Numbered from the stretch's first letter, positions 1-11,327 are shown. The stretch is DNA of 25,383 nucleotides from Hofstenia miamia (GCA_900660155.1 CABFPE010000114.1:728468-753850); one strand, 5' to 3'. The notes: generated from the sequence alone by a model not told the origin. A program made the numbers and translations.

Positions 1-12
1 TATATATATATA
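1..12. repeat. (TA)n microsatellite, truncated by window start
   Basis: The window opens in a pure TA dinucleotide run that presumably continues to the left. It is one of several TA tracts here (about 18425, 20651, 20917 and 24585). Confidence 0.9.
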
Positions 13-522
13 TGATTCGAAGCAATATATTTGCTAAAAGTCTGTAAATATGTTTAGCATGTTTGTGCCTCCGAATGTATTTAAATCGGTGTAAAATTAC
101 AATGTTGAATTTTATTCTAACCTTTTGAATTTTTTTCTACTCCAATTTCGTTTTCTAAATCATTCCAAATATTAGAGGCTGTTCAATGAAAACAAGGATA
201 GGAAATACTGAGGCAAATAAAATTGTGTGACCGTGGATTTACTTTTAAATAATTATCAAGAAACCTGGGATTCTCAGCCAAATTTATGCTTAAATAAAAT
301 TGAAACTGCATGGAATTGTACTTGATATAGCGGGAATAATATATTATACTTTCGTCTGTATTCACTAACATGATCATGCATACGTGCAAAATTTAATGTT
401 TTTATTGACCAATTAAAAGGTTTTGAAATAAAAAGCGGGTTTTGTATTAAAATTAATAAATAAAAGTGAAAAATGATGTAATTGCGTTAAATAAAATGCA
501 ATTAATAATTGAACGTGAAAAT
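13..522. other. A+T-rich DNA without a recognised gene
   Basis: This stretch follows on the coding side (the C-terminal side) of the minus-strand LINE relic at 523-861, so it may include its decayed 3' end. I could read no further RT or C-terminal LINE motif in it. The 68-codon minus-strand open frame at 183-389 has no recognisable motif and is about the length expected by chance in DNA this rich in A and T. Confidence 0.5.
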
Positions 523-861
523 CAGGTCCAAAATTTCTGAGGTGGTATAATTAAGTATCTAACGCCAGAAGCTATTTTTTGTAACTTTTTAGGAGAAATG
601 TATCAAATTTTAAATCTTTGTCAATATCAACACTTAAATATGTAACATGATCACTTTGTTTTATTGGAACACTGTTCGAAATTAAATCGATCTTGTTTGT
701 TATTTCTTTTACGGAATTGGGGAAAATATAATGAATTGCGTTTTTTCGATATTAATCTTTAATCGATTGGACACAAAATACCTAGAAACATTTTCAATAT
801 CATTTTGTAAATTTTTTGTTGCACTAAATGCATGATTATCTGTATTTATGAGGATTGTGTA
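523..861 (-). pseudogene. Non-LTR retrotransposon (LINE) reverse transcriptase relic, CR1/Jockey-like
   Basis: Three consecutive minus-strand frames read as the palm-to-thumb part of a LINE reverse transcriptase. Frame one (861 down to a stop at 709) contains NLQNDIENVSRYF followed by SNRLKINIEKTQFIIF, matching the family pattern N-K-L-x-L-N-x-x-K-T-x-F-M-I-F. Frame two (706 to 572) contains VTYLSVDIDKDLKFD, matching the YLGVxID..L.F block. Frame three (592 to 523) contains PKKLQKIASGVRYL, matching the K-I-A-S-G block. The blocks are in the correct order and at plausible spacing, which chance would hardly give. The catalytic YADD appears decayed to INTDN just upstream of frame one. Frameshifts and stops show it is dead. 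Assignment to a clade is inference; an alignment to CR1, Jockey and Rex RTs would decide. Confidence 0.75.
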
Positions 862-2657
862 AAAATTTTAATGATACTTCGAAAAAATTAAGAATATATT
901 TAGTTCTATTCTGCCGTGTCTAAGCCACAAATTTTGACTAAAACCACAGTCTAGTGGACATCTAGCCATCTCTGGAAATTTAGCATTAAATTTCTTTGTA
1001 ATGATTTTATTTGAAACTCCTTTGGCTGTACATGAGCAGTTGAAATAAATCTTGATATATTATGCAACGTTTGTATTTGGACTTGACTTTCTGTTTAGCT
1101 AGTGGAATTTCGGAAACTGAATGTAATCGAATCAATAAATAAGAAGATAAGTGCTTTGAGAATTGATAAACAATTATTAAACAAAAATTCTTTATCGAAA
1201 TTTCCAATTTGATTCACAGTAAGAATTGAAAGCAAATAGACAATACAGAAAATCAGAAAGCAACTATTTTTTGTTCTTTAGGCAAATCATAACAATTTTC
1301 TTATAAAACTAGAGATTTTTTTACAACATATGATATCATAAATTTTTAAAATAATTCAAAATTAGATTTACATTGGATAAAGAAATTTAATTGCAATTTT
1401 CACACAAATATTGAATAGAGTATTTTATATTTGTGTTAAAAATTCGCTGTTTTGCTCTCAGAATGTTGTCAATCAGTGGTATTATAAACTTTTTGAAATT
1501 ATAGTTTTTAAATAATACATTTCTTATTTTATTTGTTTGCTTTTTGAAGACATTTTAGACAAATGTATAAATACAATCAAAGTATGCATTGTTTTCAAAC
1601 CAAAGTGCTATTACCACTTAATTTAAATTAATATTTTTAAAAATATATATTTTGCAAAAATATTTGACCCATATATTTTTTAAAAAAAAATATTTTTTTA
1701 TCCTTTGTCATCTTTTGTAAATGTTAAAAGAGCATCTTAAAAGCAATTTCATAGAAAACCGAAAAAATAGCTTATCATTTCGAAAGAAAATATTACGTTT
1801 GATTTGTTGTTAATAATAAACAAACAAAAATTTCTTGAAATCTATTCTAATAGCAGTAATGGACGACTGTCTTCTCAAAAATTATTACTGAGAGACGTTT
1901 GTGAATCAAGCATATTTGAGAGTAAAGCTAATTCCAAAAGAATTAAGAAATATTCTACTCCAAAAACTAAATGATTTAAAAATTGGTTTTGCATAAATGA
2001 AATTATTCAGTACACCACTAATGAATAAAACACTAAAACAAGCATAGAATTTGTTCATAAACAACTACAATATTTGCATAAACAAAGTTAAAGATTGATT
2101 TTTTTTCAAATTTTAAATTCACGTAGAGGCCAATTTTTGGTTGGTTAAAATTTAAATATATTAGGTAAGAACCTGCAAAACTTATCTATTCTATTCCTAA
2201 ACGATTCAGCATACGTGTGTATTATGAACGATGCTCTCATATGCCACCTACTTCAATTGTATTGTTTCTTATGGTTTTGAGAATATGTTTGTAAAAATGT
2301 CTCTTGTTTCAATTTAACCTATTTCACAAATGTAAACGCAATTAAAGTGTTTCAGTAAAAAGTAAAGTTTACAGTTGCTAATTTGCTTACTTTGACAGAT
2401 AAACAACTTGCTTCACAAATACAGTTTTATTGCATTTTATTGCAAATTCCAATCCGTGATTATAATCAATTGATCATAACATACGTGTTTAGAAACTTAA
2501 TAATCCCAAATTAATTCTCAATTTGATTGTATTTTAAGTCTAGTGATGACTAAGCAGATACTTTGTTTTATAGTATCTCTCACGCTAAGAATTATTACAA
2601 AATAATTAAATTTTCTCAATGGCATTGATACGAAGTTTTTTGCAATAAAATCAAGAA
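862..2657. other. A+T-rich DNA without a recognised gene
   Basis: The right end of the LINE relic (its more N-terminal RT part) may extend somewhat past 862, but I could not read a fingers-domain motif such as PQGS.LGP. The rest contains many short A and T runs and no open frame above about 66 codons. Nothing else is supported. Confidence 0.5.
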
Positions 2658-2777
2658 ATGATCTTGCCGAATTGTTTAATTAAAATCGATCAGAAGCCCA
2701 CCTGCACCGGAAGATATGAAGTGATTGATTATAATAATTCGAAAATCTTAAAATATGCCCAGAAAACGCTATTGTAA
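2658..2777 (+). pseudogene. Penelope-like element RT fragment (KPTCTGRY block)
   Basis: A 39-codon frame starting at an ATG reads ...IKIDQKPTCTGRYEVIDYNNSKIL... and ends in two stops at 2775-2780. Penelope-like reverse transcriptases carry a highly conserved block of the form Y-R-K-P-T-H-T-G/D-R-Y-L-x-x-x-S-N-H-P, followed by K...V..L. Here K-P-T-C-T-G-R-Y, the following asparagines (DYNNSK) and a trailing KTLL fit that block. I found no intact catalytic YVDD upstream, and the downstream part decays into stops, so only a fragment remains. It is on the opposite strand to, and about 13 kb away from, the GIY-YIG endonuclease fragment at 15872-16123, so the two are separate insertions. A single short motif carries the call. 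Confidence 0.5.
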
Positions 2778-3476
2778 TAAACACAGAAATTGAAAAAAAT
2801 GGTGGGAAATAACATTTATAATGAAATGCATTCAATGCTACAACAATGAAAAATTAAGTTTATTATCATATTTCATATGTATGTGTCAATTAAATTGAGT
2901 CTATACGTAATCTCTAAAGAGGAGGACACTTAAAATTTACAAATATGTGAAACGATCTCGAATTCTGAAAAAACATCGTTCGAAAGTAACAAATTGCAAA
3001 TATGTCGAATGGAGGGAAATTAATTATTTTTTAATAATTTGGTTGAATGAGCTTAAGAAATACATTTATTGTGTTTTAAAAGAATTAAAATAACGCTACT
3101 TGGAAATCATAAAATATATAGAAATTTTATGAACTTATTGCCATCCAGTACCACATCTATTATTTGTATTTATAAGAAGTTTGGAAAAATTTTACATAAT
3201 ACAGGCCTATTCGAAAATTGAATTTTTGAAAATTAAGAGTAAACAATCAGCAAGCAGTTGATAGCCGCAGCATAGCCATTAACAGTTGCTTATTATCGCT
3301 ACTGGAAATAATTATTGCTTTCCAGGCAATAGTGTTTGCCTGCGGTTAAGACTAAATAATGACATTTTTGAATAGTAATATCATGTTGTTTAAGGAATAT
3401 ACAGAAACAATTATCATATAATTGAAAGTATATGATAGTCTCCATTATTGTAGAATTATTGGAAATTTGTTTTGGG
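2778..3476. other. A+T-rich DNA; short nested hairpin near 3262-3346
   Basis: No gene is seen. At about 3325-3344 a 7-bp perfect stem (CAGGCAA/TTGCCTG, 6-nt loop) lies inside a patch slightly richer in G+C than its surroundings, and the CCGCAG at about 3265 can pair with the CTGCGG at about 3340. No function can be assigned. Confidence 0.4.
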
Positions 3477-3892
3477 CCATGGAAGCGTTATCCACTTAAA
3501 ATTATAGTTCAAAGGTCTTTCAAGTTCTTTCAAGCTCTTGTAAGAATTTTTAGAATTGCCAATATAAACTAGAAAAAAATCAGTTTAGTTCATTAAAGAG
3601 TTGCATTGGAGTATATAGTTTATGAATTTTTTTTGCAGCCCAAAATCAATTATGTATCCCATTAATGCATTCTGAATTATAAAATTTCTCAACTTAAATT
3701 ATCAAGTGTAATAATATTTAATGGTCAATTTTCAAGAAGTTTATATTAATCTGAAGGGAACTGTTCCAATGTCATGCTTTAAAAAACCAAGCAAATAATT
3801 TTCAAGTTGTTAGTGAAACTTTGTAAAAACCTTATAAGAGCTTGAATGAACTTGAAAGATCTTTAAAGTTTAAGTTGGTGAAAATTCCATGG
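3477..3892. repeat. Old fold-back (MITE-like) element with imperfect inverted arms
   Basis: The sequence starts and ends with CCATGG and its two ends are inverted copies. The best core is 3511-3544 against the reverse complement of 3831-3864, 31 of 34 positions identical (it contains TCTTTCAAGTTC). Similarity extends outward with small gaps through ACTTAAA to CCATGGAA, giving arms of about 70-80 nt. The interior (about 3560-3815) shows no coding frame. A GGG lies directly outside both ends and could be a 3-bp target duplication, but three bases prove little. A non-autonomous DNA transposon is the most likely explanation; a decayed inverted duplication is the alternative. Confidence 0.55.
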
Positions 3893-6616
3893 GGGACTAC
3901 AATCCACCACATGCATGTGGTTTTGACATCAAGCCAGTGACACTGCGTCATCATAGAAGATAATGACAAAGTTCTGATGGATGTATTAATCAAGAGATTT
4001 TAGATTGTTTTTGGGAAAACTAATTCTTAGATTGCGAATAGATAACTAGGTTTAACAAGGAAAGGAAGTTCAACAGAATTTTTATCGAAGTTTGGGTCAA
4101 TTTTGTATTTTGATACCAATTTAATAGCATACATCCAAAACTGCTTGCGCAAGTTTTCCAGATGCAAGAAACAAATATGCAAAATTTAAACATTATAGTT
4201 ATGGAAGGATAGCCTTACCAAAACAAATGAATAGGGATCTTAATCTAATATCAGAGAACAATAAAATCAGAAGGAATATAAATAGGTTAGCAGACAAGGT
4301 AATATTTCGAGGTAGCTAGACTTGATGATGTATTTGAATAGAGATTTTAGGAAATTTTTGAAGGAATATTGTACAATTTCCAAAAAGTGCAAAAGTCCAA
4401 ACTAGTGAAGTTACATCACATCAATATTCGTCTGATTCATTTAAATCCCTGTTAAAGGAAATAACGAATGTGTTAACTGATTGGAACACTGATTCACTGT
4501 TTCGCTAAAAATAAATCGATTTTCGATACTGTTGTCAGTTTTTTATATCTTGAACTTAAAGTGAATTTTAGCTTTTCACGTAAGTACTTTTGATTTTCAC
4601 AAGTAACTCGTTAATTGAACGTCAAGTTTCTAGGATTACGTTTCAATCAGAATTTTTTAGAATTGTTTGAATTTATGTTTTATTGACAATCTGTTAGAAG
4701 TTGCATATGAAAACACTAGACTGTAAATTTCGTATTAATATTTTTGTCAGAAGAATCAAGACATACATTGCAAATAATTACTCTCGAGAACATTGATTTG
4801 AAAATTATTCCATTAAAAATTATGCAATTAGAAAAAAATTCTGCTCTTCAATAAAGCATTGCGATGTTTATATTTATTTTAGATTGACAAACACAACAAC
4901 GCCATTTAATTCAGCAAAATTGGGAAATACTCTTACGCTACAAACATTTTTACATCAAAAGTGTAGTAAGGTAGTCTATTCTATGCATAAAAAACCAATT
5001 TTTTAAACTGTTGCGTACAAAGAAATAGAGCCATTTCAATAATTGAAAATATGGATAATCACTTAGTTCTACAAATGAAGGCCTAGTAGATTATCAATTC
5101 AAAAAATTGCTTTGTTTTCATTTCTTTGGGACATTCTTTCTATTTTTAAGATTTTGTGTGATCTCTCAATATACACTTCAAAGCCATTTCCGTAATGTTC
5201 ATAAGACCTTGAAGTTAGAGTATCTTCTCAATGCACGTTCTTTAAAATATTCTCATAAGCGAAACTTTCTCTCAAAATTATGGGTCTCGTTAAAAAACCG
5301 GAGAGTGTATCCATCATCATACTCTAGGAAAATTCATGATAATAACAGTTTTGGTTTTTTGCCAAAAACTCGTTCCCTACAGATGTTGTATACATATTTA
5401 AATTACTAAAAACAATAATAATATAAGTGTAAGACCAAAGCATTTCGACTTGAATTAAATAGTATTCAATTGAAAGAATTGTAATGCTTAGCGTTAAGTA
5501 TTGTTCAGGAATAGTTTACCTGGATGTGTTTATCTGAAAATTGAAATCCTACCGATGTTGTCAATATTTTTATTTCAAAACTAAAAATTCACAAAAATTG
5601 AAGTAGAAATTTATTTATTCCTATTAATAAACGTAAAACAGGGTTTATAAAAAAAAATTAAACAAAATGTAACCCACATAAAGCCCGTAGCTGTGCTGTT
5701 TACTAATTTCTTCCAATTATTCTCTTTCAAAGGATAAAAACGAAAATATTTGTCAGTGATCATTGTTGACTTTTGAAAATAATTTTACCAAAAAATAATA
5801 TAAAAGATGCGCTCAACAGCAAACTTGTCAACGAGCCGAGACGAGCCGAGTTTGAGCACAGTATTGGATGTACAAGGAGCCCAAAACCAGACTTTTTTAA
5901 GCAAAGCAAATTTATAGTTCTGATTGTAAATTTGATTATGTAGATTTTTCGTATATTTTCATTTAGTATGCCTTTCTTATAAACTTATTTAAGAAATGTT
6001 TACTAAATAATTGGAAAAGCAATATAAAAATTCCTTGAACGCAATATTTTTTAAAAAATTTCGAGTTAAAATGAGTCTCACTGAAAGGTTCTAAGTAGTG
6101 TTATGATATATACTCATGTCATAAGTGCCTATCGCAAAGTTGGAGGATAAAGTTGAAAACACTGCTGTCAATTCTTTCTAGCCGATGTTACTACAACAGG
6201 TAGACACTTTCTTCCATTAGTGGTTGAGTGATCTTCATCTCCAAATATTTCACTTAAGGAACTTCAATCTCCTGCTACTTGAGTAAGAAACAGATGTGTA
6301 TGTAATTAATGCTAAGCCATCACAATGTACCTTTAGTTGTTACTATAGATTCAATTATTTCACATGTAATATTGTAAAATTATTAGAGTGTTATTAATTA
6401 ATAGGCGATTTATGGAGATTGTAGAAAGATAATTTTGCCAATTATTGTCAAGGAGTGATAGCAATTGCATTTTATAGAGTGAATTCAATTGCACAAGTTT
6501 TGCAAAACTGAGCGTCCATAATCTATTTGTACAAATTTTTAGAGGCATTAATATCTAATTGGAGTTGTGCAGAAGTAAGATATTGCTAAAGGAACCATAG
6601 GCTCTTGCCTCCAAAA
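3893..6616. other. A+T-rich DNA without a recognised gene
   Basis: The longest frame, 100 codons at 5107-5409 (+), begins with TTG, has no domain motif and is of a length that can arise by chance in DNA of this composition. The only small structure worth naming is the 10-bp tandem at 5831-5850. The 5' half of the Tc1-like element at 6617-7188 probably lies in the right part of this stretch but is too decayed to read. Confidence 0.5.
5831..5850. repeat. Two exact tandem copies of ACGAGCCGAG
   Basis: Two perfect adjacent 10-bp units, unusually G+C-rich for this window. CG-rich GAGCCGAG motifs occur in the ends of some DNA transposons, but no matching second end was found, so the origin is open. 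Confidence 0.8.
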
Positions 6617-7188
6617 AAGTTCCCAGAAAGTATTATGGTGGTCTCTGGTAAAATGGAACTAAGCAATTTTCTCATATAAAAATATAATGCTTAATATTAT
6701 TTCTCTTAGTGTTACTTTTATGTAACAAACCGATTTATCCGCATTTTGGACCATTTTATTCAAGCCTATTAAAAAATATTGAAAGGTTTTTACATGGAGA
6801 TATCTATGAGGTAGGTCCCGCTCATTTAATGATTAAGATGTGTGCTAAGATATGGGCCTATGCCTGCATTGCATGCAAATAAGAATTTTCTTCATTGACA
6901 AATCAGATTTGGTGTAAAACTATTCAAAATATTGAATACCTAGTGTTCAGATAATGAGGCGGTCTAAATCCAATTGGAACAATAACTACTCTGAAATATT
7001 TTGTTTTTGAAGACGATCTGTGTGAGCCCAGGTCACGAATTTTGATGAAAAAGAAAGAGGAGAGTTTAGATTTTAAGATTTGTTGACAGGAATGATCTTT
7101 GTAAACAAACCTGAGAACGAAGTTTGGAGAACAGCATTTCTCGATCTCAGCAGTTATTAAAAATTCACGGGAATAAACCGTATATTGG
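6617..7188 (+). pseudogene. Tc1/mariner-type transposase relic (C-terminal half)
   Basis: Three family blocks occur in order and at expected spacing on the plus strand. At 6617 the frame reads KFPESIMVVSGKMELSNF, fitting the Tc1 pattern P-x-S-V-M-V-W-G-x-M-S-x-x-G before the second catalytic Asp. At about 6923-6990 NIEYL, then GGLNPIGT, fits I-x-V-L-x-W-P-x-x-S-P-D-L-N-P-I-E-N; the DNA TCTAAATCCAATTG is nearly the family codon string. At 7144-7188 SAVIKNSRE, stop, TVYW fits the C-terminal A-V-I-K-N-K-G-G-x-T-K-Y-W. Between the first two blocks frames shift and the QQDNAPCH region survives only as traces (PALHANKNFL). The DDE residues are not intact. The element's terminal inverted repeats were not found. 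Confidence 0.7.
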
Positions 7189-9672
7189 GATCACAAGTTA
7201 ATAATTTTCCCTGATTAAATGATTGATCCTATAACACAAAAATTTCAAAATTACTTTCGAATTCCAAAATTTTGAACATTTACTAAATTGTTTATTTACA
7301 TCCCTAAATGTAACAATAAAAATCACAATTTAGCACCCCCTTTCTGTGTTTTCTAAATCAGCATACTTCATTTAATAACTTTGTAATTAAGCCTTGAAAA
7401 TAGACTTTTCTTATTTAGGAACAACAATAAACTGAAAAATGTAAATTTAGAACTGAAATTTGAAATAGATATATGTATCATCTACGTCATGTACGAAAAA
7501 TATTTAATACACAACTAATTAACTGATTTGTGCAGTCAATTGAATTAGTTTCTTTCTCTTTGGAGAAACAGTCTTATTAAAATCATATAATTGTGCACTA
7601 TAATCGTTAAATTATAGTGATAAGAATCAATCTGTCAATGAATTACAGTCCTATCATAATATCGTTGCTACTTTATTAAATTTCGCCATTCATATATGAT
7701 TCTCTCTTATTTAAGTGCAATATTAACTTTAAAGTAGACTTTGTTGGCTAGGAAATGACCTAAAAAATTATTATTATCATGCAATATATTATTTCTAATA
7801 TCAAACGAACTTGTGCACATTAGCTCATATTTAGGGCTGATATATTCTACAGTCTTCGACAAAAGTAGAGACACAATAGGTATTTTTCTATTAATCAATA
7901 TTTTAACTTTGATTTTTAGTACTAGGCCTAACTTTTAAACTGTGAATTCAAATGTCCAACATATGAAGTATTTAATGCAAGGACGAGATCATAGTGTAAA
8001 ATATAATAAAAATCATAAAGTGGGTCAACATTAATAAATTACACAAAAGAACAGTTTTTAATGACAAAAATATTTTTGGAAATATATCACAATTAAAAAC
8101 ACCTTATAAAGTGTTTCACAAATGTAATATATTACTAAAATTATTGAGTTTTTTCTTTAGAAATTTCTAAAAATATGAAGAAATTTTGCCTATTATGAAA
8201 TGTAAATGGATATAAAGTTTGGAGCACTCTACTTGGCAAATTATTTTTGTAGATCTTTAAAGTGAAAATTTTAACTTTAACGCCGGAACAATTTTATCGA
8301 AAATTTAAATTATATATAAAATGTATCAGAAAATCAAACTCATCTTTGAATCCTTAGACAATGCACAAATTTTTGCACTCAGAAATGGCAGAAAAATTGA
8401 TTTTGAAATTTATATGAAGCCCAATACATGGATGAAATTTATAATAATTTGTCAAGTAGAACATCCCAGCATAAATTTCCAGCATAGTAAATGCTTTAAG
8501 ATTATGTGTTTATATATATAAATAATATCAAATTTATCAGAAATACTGAAGCAGATTAGCAGCCTTCCAAAGGTAAAATCAGATTATCTGTTTGCATTAC
8601 AATAACGTTACAAATAATTAAATTACAATCTTATTCAAGGGCACGTGCTTTTACTAATTGCTTCTATGAGATCATCTCAGTAATTGGAAATATGAGGTTG
8701 GTGGCTACCGCAGTGGACTCTGTCCTTCTGTCCGCTTTCTGCAGCATGCAGATGAAAATTTTTGCCTTAAGAATGAAGGTTTCTTAAATTTTTTATAATT
8801 AAATTGATGTTATGCTTTAGGAATAGTAATTACTGATGGCCAGAGTGCAAATCTTAAAGGAGGCAATGTTCTTACAAGTGAATGCAAAGATGAAATTTTC
8901 TACCTCATATTTTGAAAATTTGGCAATACTATTTACCAGTATTGAGGAGTGGAGGTCTTGAAATGAGAAAATGTCTGAATTTTAAGATGATATTAACTCT
9001 ATTTTTTCAACTAAGCAGAAATTATTTCTTTCTAAAAATGAAAAGGTTTGGATTAAAATATTAACCTTAAAATTTTAAAAAATTCATAACTTTGTGAAAG
9101 AGTTAATTTTTTTATAGACACAAAATTGAAGATAAATTAATGAAATTTGTCAAACTAACTTCTTTACTTTAATTCTACTTGTATCGAGATGTGAGGTTCT
9201 TAACACCTCCTCAATGAAAAATCACAAAGCTACAAAGACTTTGATTTTATCACAATTCCAATACATAAATAAATTGCTAAAACACAAATTAAATTTGAAT
9301 AAGTGGTCTGCATGGAATAAATTTGATAAAATTAATCAGCACTCTGATGCTTTGCACTTGTTGAAGATGAAAAATTTAGTCTTTCTTTACTAGCAAATTT
9401 TGAAAGATTCTTTAATATTAAGTTAAAGTATGTTTCATAAATTCATTGTAAAATTTTTTTTCGAACTCTTGCCTTGCGATATATTTAGTTCCAATGTGGT
9501 GAATTAACAATATTGAAGAACGTTTCTAAAATTTTTGAGGCAGTAAAATTCAATGCTATATTATTCCTTTATTTTTTTGGTTGTGTTAATATCCTAGTTT
9601 CAACCTTTTCAAATTTTGCAAAAATTTTTTTTGCGCACTAGTTAACTTAGACGGAAAGTATAAAAAGTTTAA
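7189..9672. other. A+T-rich DNA without a recognised gene
   Basis: It begins just after the transposase relic and may contain the decayed right end of that element. A perfect 9-bp stem (CACTATAAT/ATTATAGTG, 6-nt loop) sits at 7596-7619. Small frames at 7707-7898 (-), 8321-8521 (+) and 8836-8961 (+) have no recognisable motif. I see nothing else. Confidence 0.5.
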
Positions 9673-10058
9673 TTATAAAATTATCTCTGTAGTATGATTT
9701 TCCATTTCATTTTGAATAACTAAATTCCATGTACCAGTTTTTCTAATAGCGTTGACTTCATCTATAAATTTCAATTCACTCTCAGTTGCCATGCCCAGAT
9801 ACTTTATTTGATTGTTTTAAGGAAATATATTGTTTTCGATAGATATAAATTCAAAGGTTTCTATGCGCCCCTTTCTATTCCTTACAATCATAAATGAAAT
9901 CTTATCAATATTTAATTTCATCACATTTCCTTTAATGAACTTCTTATATTAACTAAACACTCTTGGAAATTTTTTATATTGTTGTCATATAATAGAGTAT
10001 CCTCAGTTAATTGAATGCACTTAACATTAATAATGCTGTTGAGATCGTTTACATAGAG
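9673..10058 (-). pseudogene. Non-LTR retrotransposon (LINE) reverse transcriptase relic, interrupted on its N-terminal side by a hAT-like element
   Basis: Reading leftward from 10058, the first frame gives LYVNDLNSIINVKCIQLTED and continues TLLYDNN. It matches the LINE RT order L-Y-[VI]-N-D-L ... Y-A-D-D-T-L-L, with the catalytic YADD mutated to LTED (about 10000-10011). That frame stops at 9921-9923. A shifted frame then gives NVMKLNIDKISFMIV, matching L-N-x-x-K-T-x-x-M, crosses one stop at 9817-9819 and continues IKYLGMATES...FIDEVNAIRK, matching the K-Y-L-G and E-I..R-I blocks, to a stop at 9673-9675. One frameshift and one internal stop over about 128 codons make this the best-preserved coding relic here. 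It ends within two bases of the hAT-like end at 10060. Confidence 0.8.
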
Positions 10059-10059
10059 A

Positions 10060-10925
10060 CAGGGGCGGACCAAGAAAAAAAGAATATAAAGTTTGAACTG
10101 ATAATTTAACAGCTTAGCCCATATTTTATTTATTCATATACTATAAAGAAATATTTTATAATTGATGTAAGCGAGTACATAAAATAACACCGAAATGTTT
10201 AAAAAGTTCACATCTTAGTTTCTTATTAAGAAGTTGCCAACAATGTTTTGGATCACAGTCTATGTGAAGCCTACTAACTGAATGAATGTTTTTAGAGACA
10301 ATTTTTACAATCAAAAATATTTGCGAATGTGCTTTCTTCATTGGTAACCAGAAATATTTTCAGTGTTGTATTTGTAGTTGCTAAGCATGGTTTACCAATT
10401 TTTTGTTATTGATTCAAGCTTATTAGAAGAGCATTACATTCTTTATAGGGTAAAAGTTTGATTTGTGCTCCATCTATCATTCTTGCCCATGAATGTTTTG
10501 ATTGAGAAATATGTATATAATCATTTATTTTAATAAAAATATTTTGGATGTTTGCTGTGTAATTCTTTTGGTAGCATTAGTTCCAGATAAGCTCCCAACA
10601 ATGTATGTAAATTCTCTATTATAAGCATTGATTAACTTGCTTAAGACAAAGTTATGCACATTCCATTGGAAAATTTGAGCCATGGACAATGATTTCATCA
10701 GATCTAAAGCAAATGATTGCACTTACTGCATCTATAAAATATGAGTAATCCAATCTTGATATCATGTACACTCCTTGAAGGAGGGAATTCCCGCTTTAAG
10801 AATAAAAGTCTTTGATTAAACAGTGCTTTTGATTGCTGAAAAAATACAAGGTATGACGAAAATTTCTTTTGTTTTTTGTTGATAGTGGAATATATGTCCC
10901 TCTTTCCCATTTGGATCCCCCACTA
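10060..10925 (-). mobile_element. hAT-like DNA transposon, 866 bp, probably an internally deleted copy
   Basis: The left end CAGGGGCGGACCAAG and the reverse complement of the right end, TAGTGGGGGATCCAAA, both look like the hAT terminal pattern [CT]AG[GT]GGCGGATCCA, and about 10 of 15 positions agree with each other. The bases outside are CATAGAGA (10052-10059) and CATAGGGT (10926-10933), identical at 6 of 8, as for an aged 8-bp hAT target duplication. Inside, the minus-strand frame at 10525-10722 resembles the C-terminal part of ZMYM1/TTF-type hAT transposases. At 866 bp it is far shorter than an autonomous hAT. It lies against the LINE relic at 9673-10058 and has probably split it. Confidence 0.6.
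10525..10722 (-). pseudogene. hAT transposase C-terminal remnant
   Basis: A 65-codon frame beginning at GTG after an in-frame stop reads QSFALDLMKSLSMAQ near its start and TNATKRITQQTSK near its end. In ZMYM1-like hAT transposases a block L-Q-S-x-x-L-D-L-x-x-A-x-x-L is followed about 40-50 residues later by P-R-x-x-x-R-Q-T-x-R, which this resembles in order and spacing. The catalytic core and the BED-type N-terminus are not visible. The frame at 10704-10910 begins with a methionine close to the right end of the element and could be a former N-terminus, but it has no readable domain. The match is by eye and moderate; a profile search against hAT dimerisation (Dimer_Tnp_hAT) models would settle it. 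Confidence 0.4.
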
Positions 10926-10933
10926 CATAGGGT

Positions 10934-11090
10934 CTAAGTAGTAATTGGGAAGTTTTGAATCAATATTCATTGTGAGCAATAATTTTTGTAAAAAATATTT
11001 TTGATTCACCAAAATTATTCATTTAATATATCCAACAGCTAACAGAATTGAAAGGTTCGAAAGTTTCAAATAAAGATAAATACATACGCA
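10934..11090 (-). other. Possible continuation of the split LINE relic
   Basis: Immediately right of the hAT-like end the minus strand reads LPNYYLDP, which can be lined up with the LINE motif V-P-Q-G-S-I-L-G-P that normally precedes L-Y-V-N-D-L by a few residues. The DNA CCCAATTACTACTTAGACCC agrees with a typical PQGSxLGP coding string if two small gaps are allowed. This is the block that should lie here if the hAT element had split the RT, but the match is weak. Confidence 0.3.
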
Positions 11091-11327
11091 TGTGTATATA
11101 TATATATATGTATATATGTAAATATATATATATGTATATATATATGTATATATGCATATATGTAAATATATATATATGTATACATATATGTATATATGTA
11201 TATATATATATCTGTATATATGTATATATGTATATATATGTATATATGTATATATATATGCAGATATATGTATATATGTATGTATATATATACATATATA
11301 TGTATATATGTATATATGTAAATATGG

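Noticed and set aside
5107..5409. 100-codon plus-strand open frame
   Set aside because: It starts with TTG, has no recognisable domain, and a stop-free run of this length is expected about once in this much DNA at roughly 72% A+T (rough estimate).
8836..8961. 41-codon ATG frame following a TTTAG
   Set aside because: Too short to support, with no motif or splice context that could be verified.
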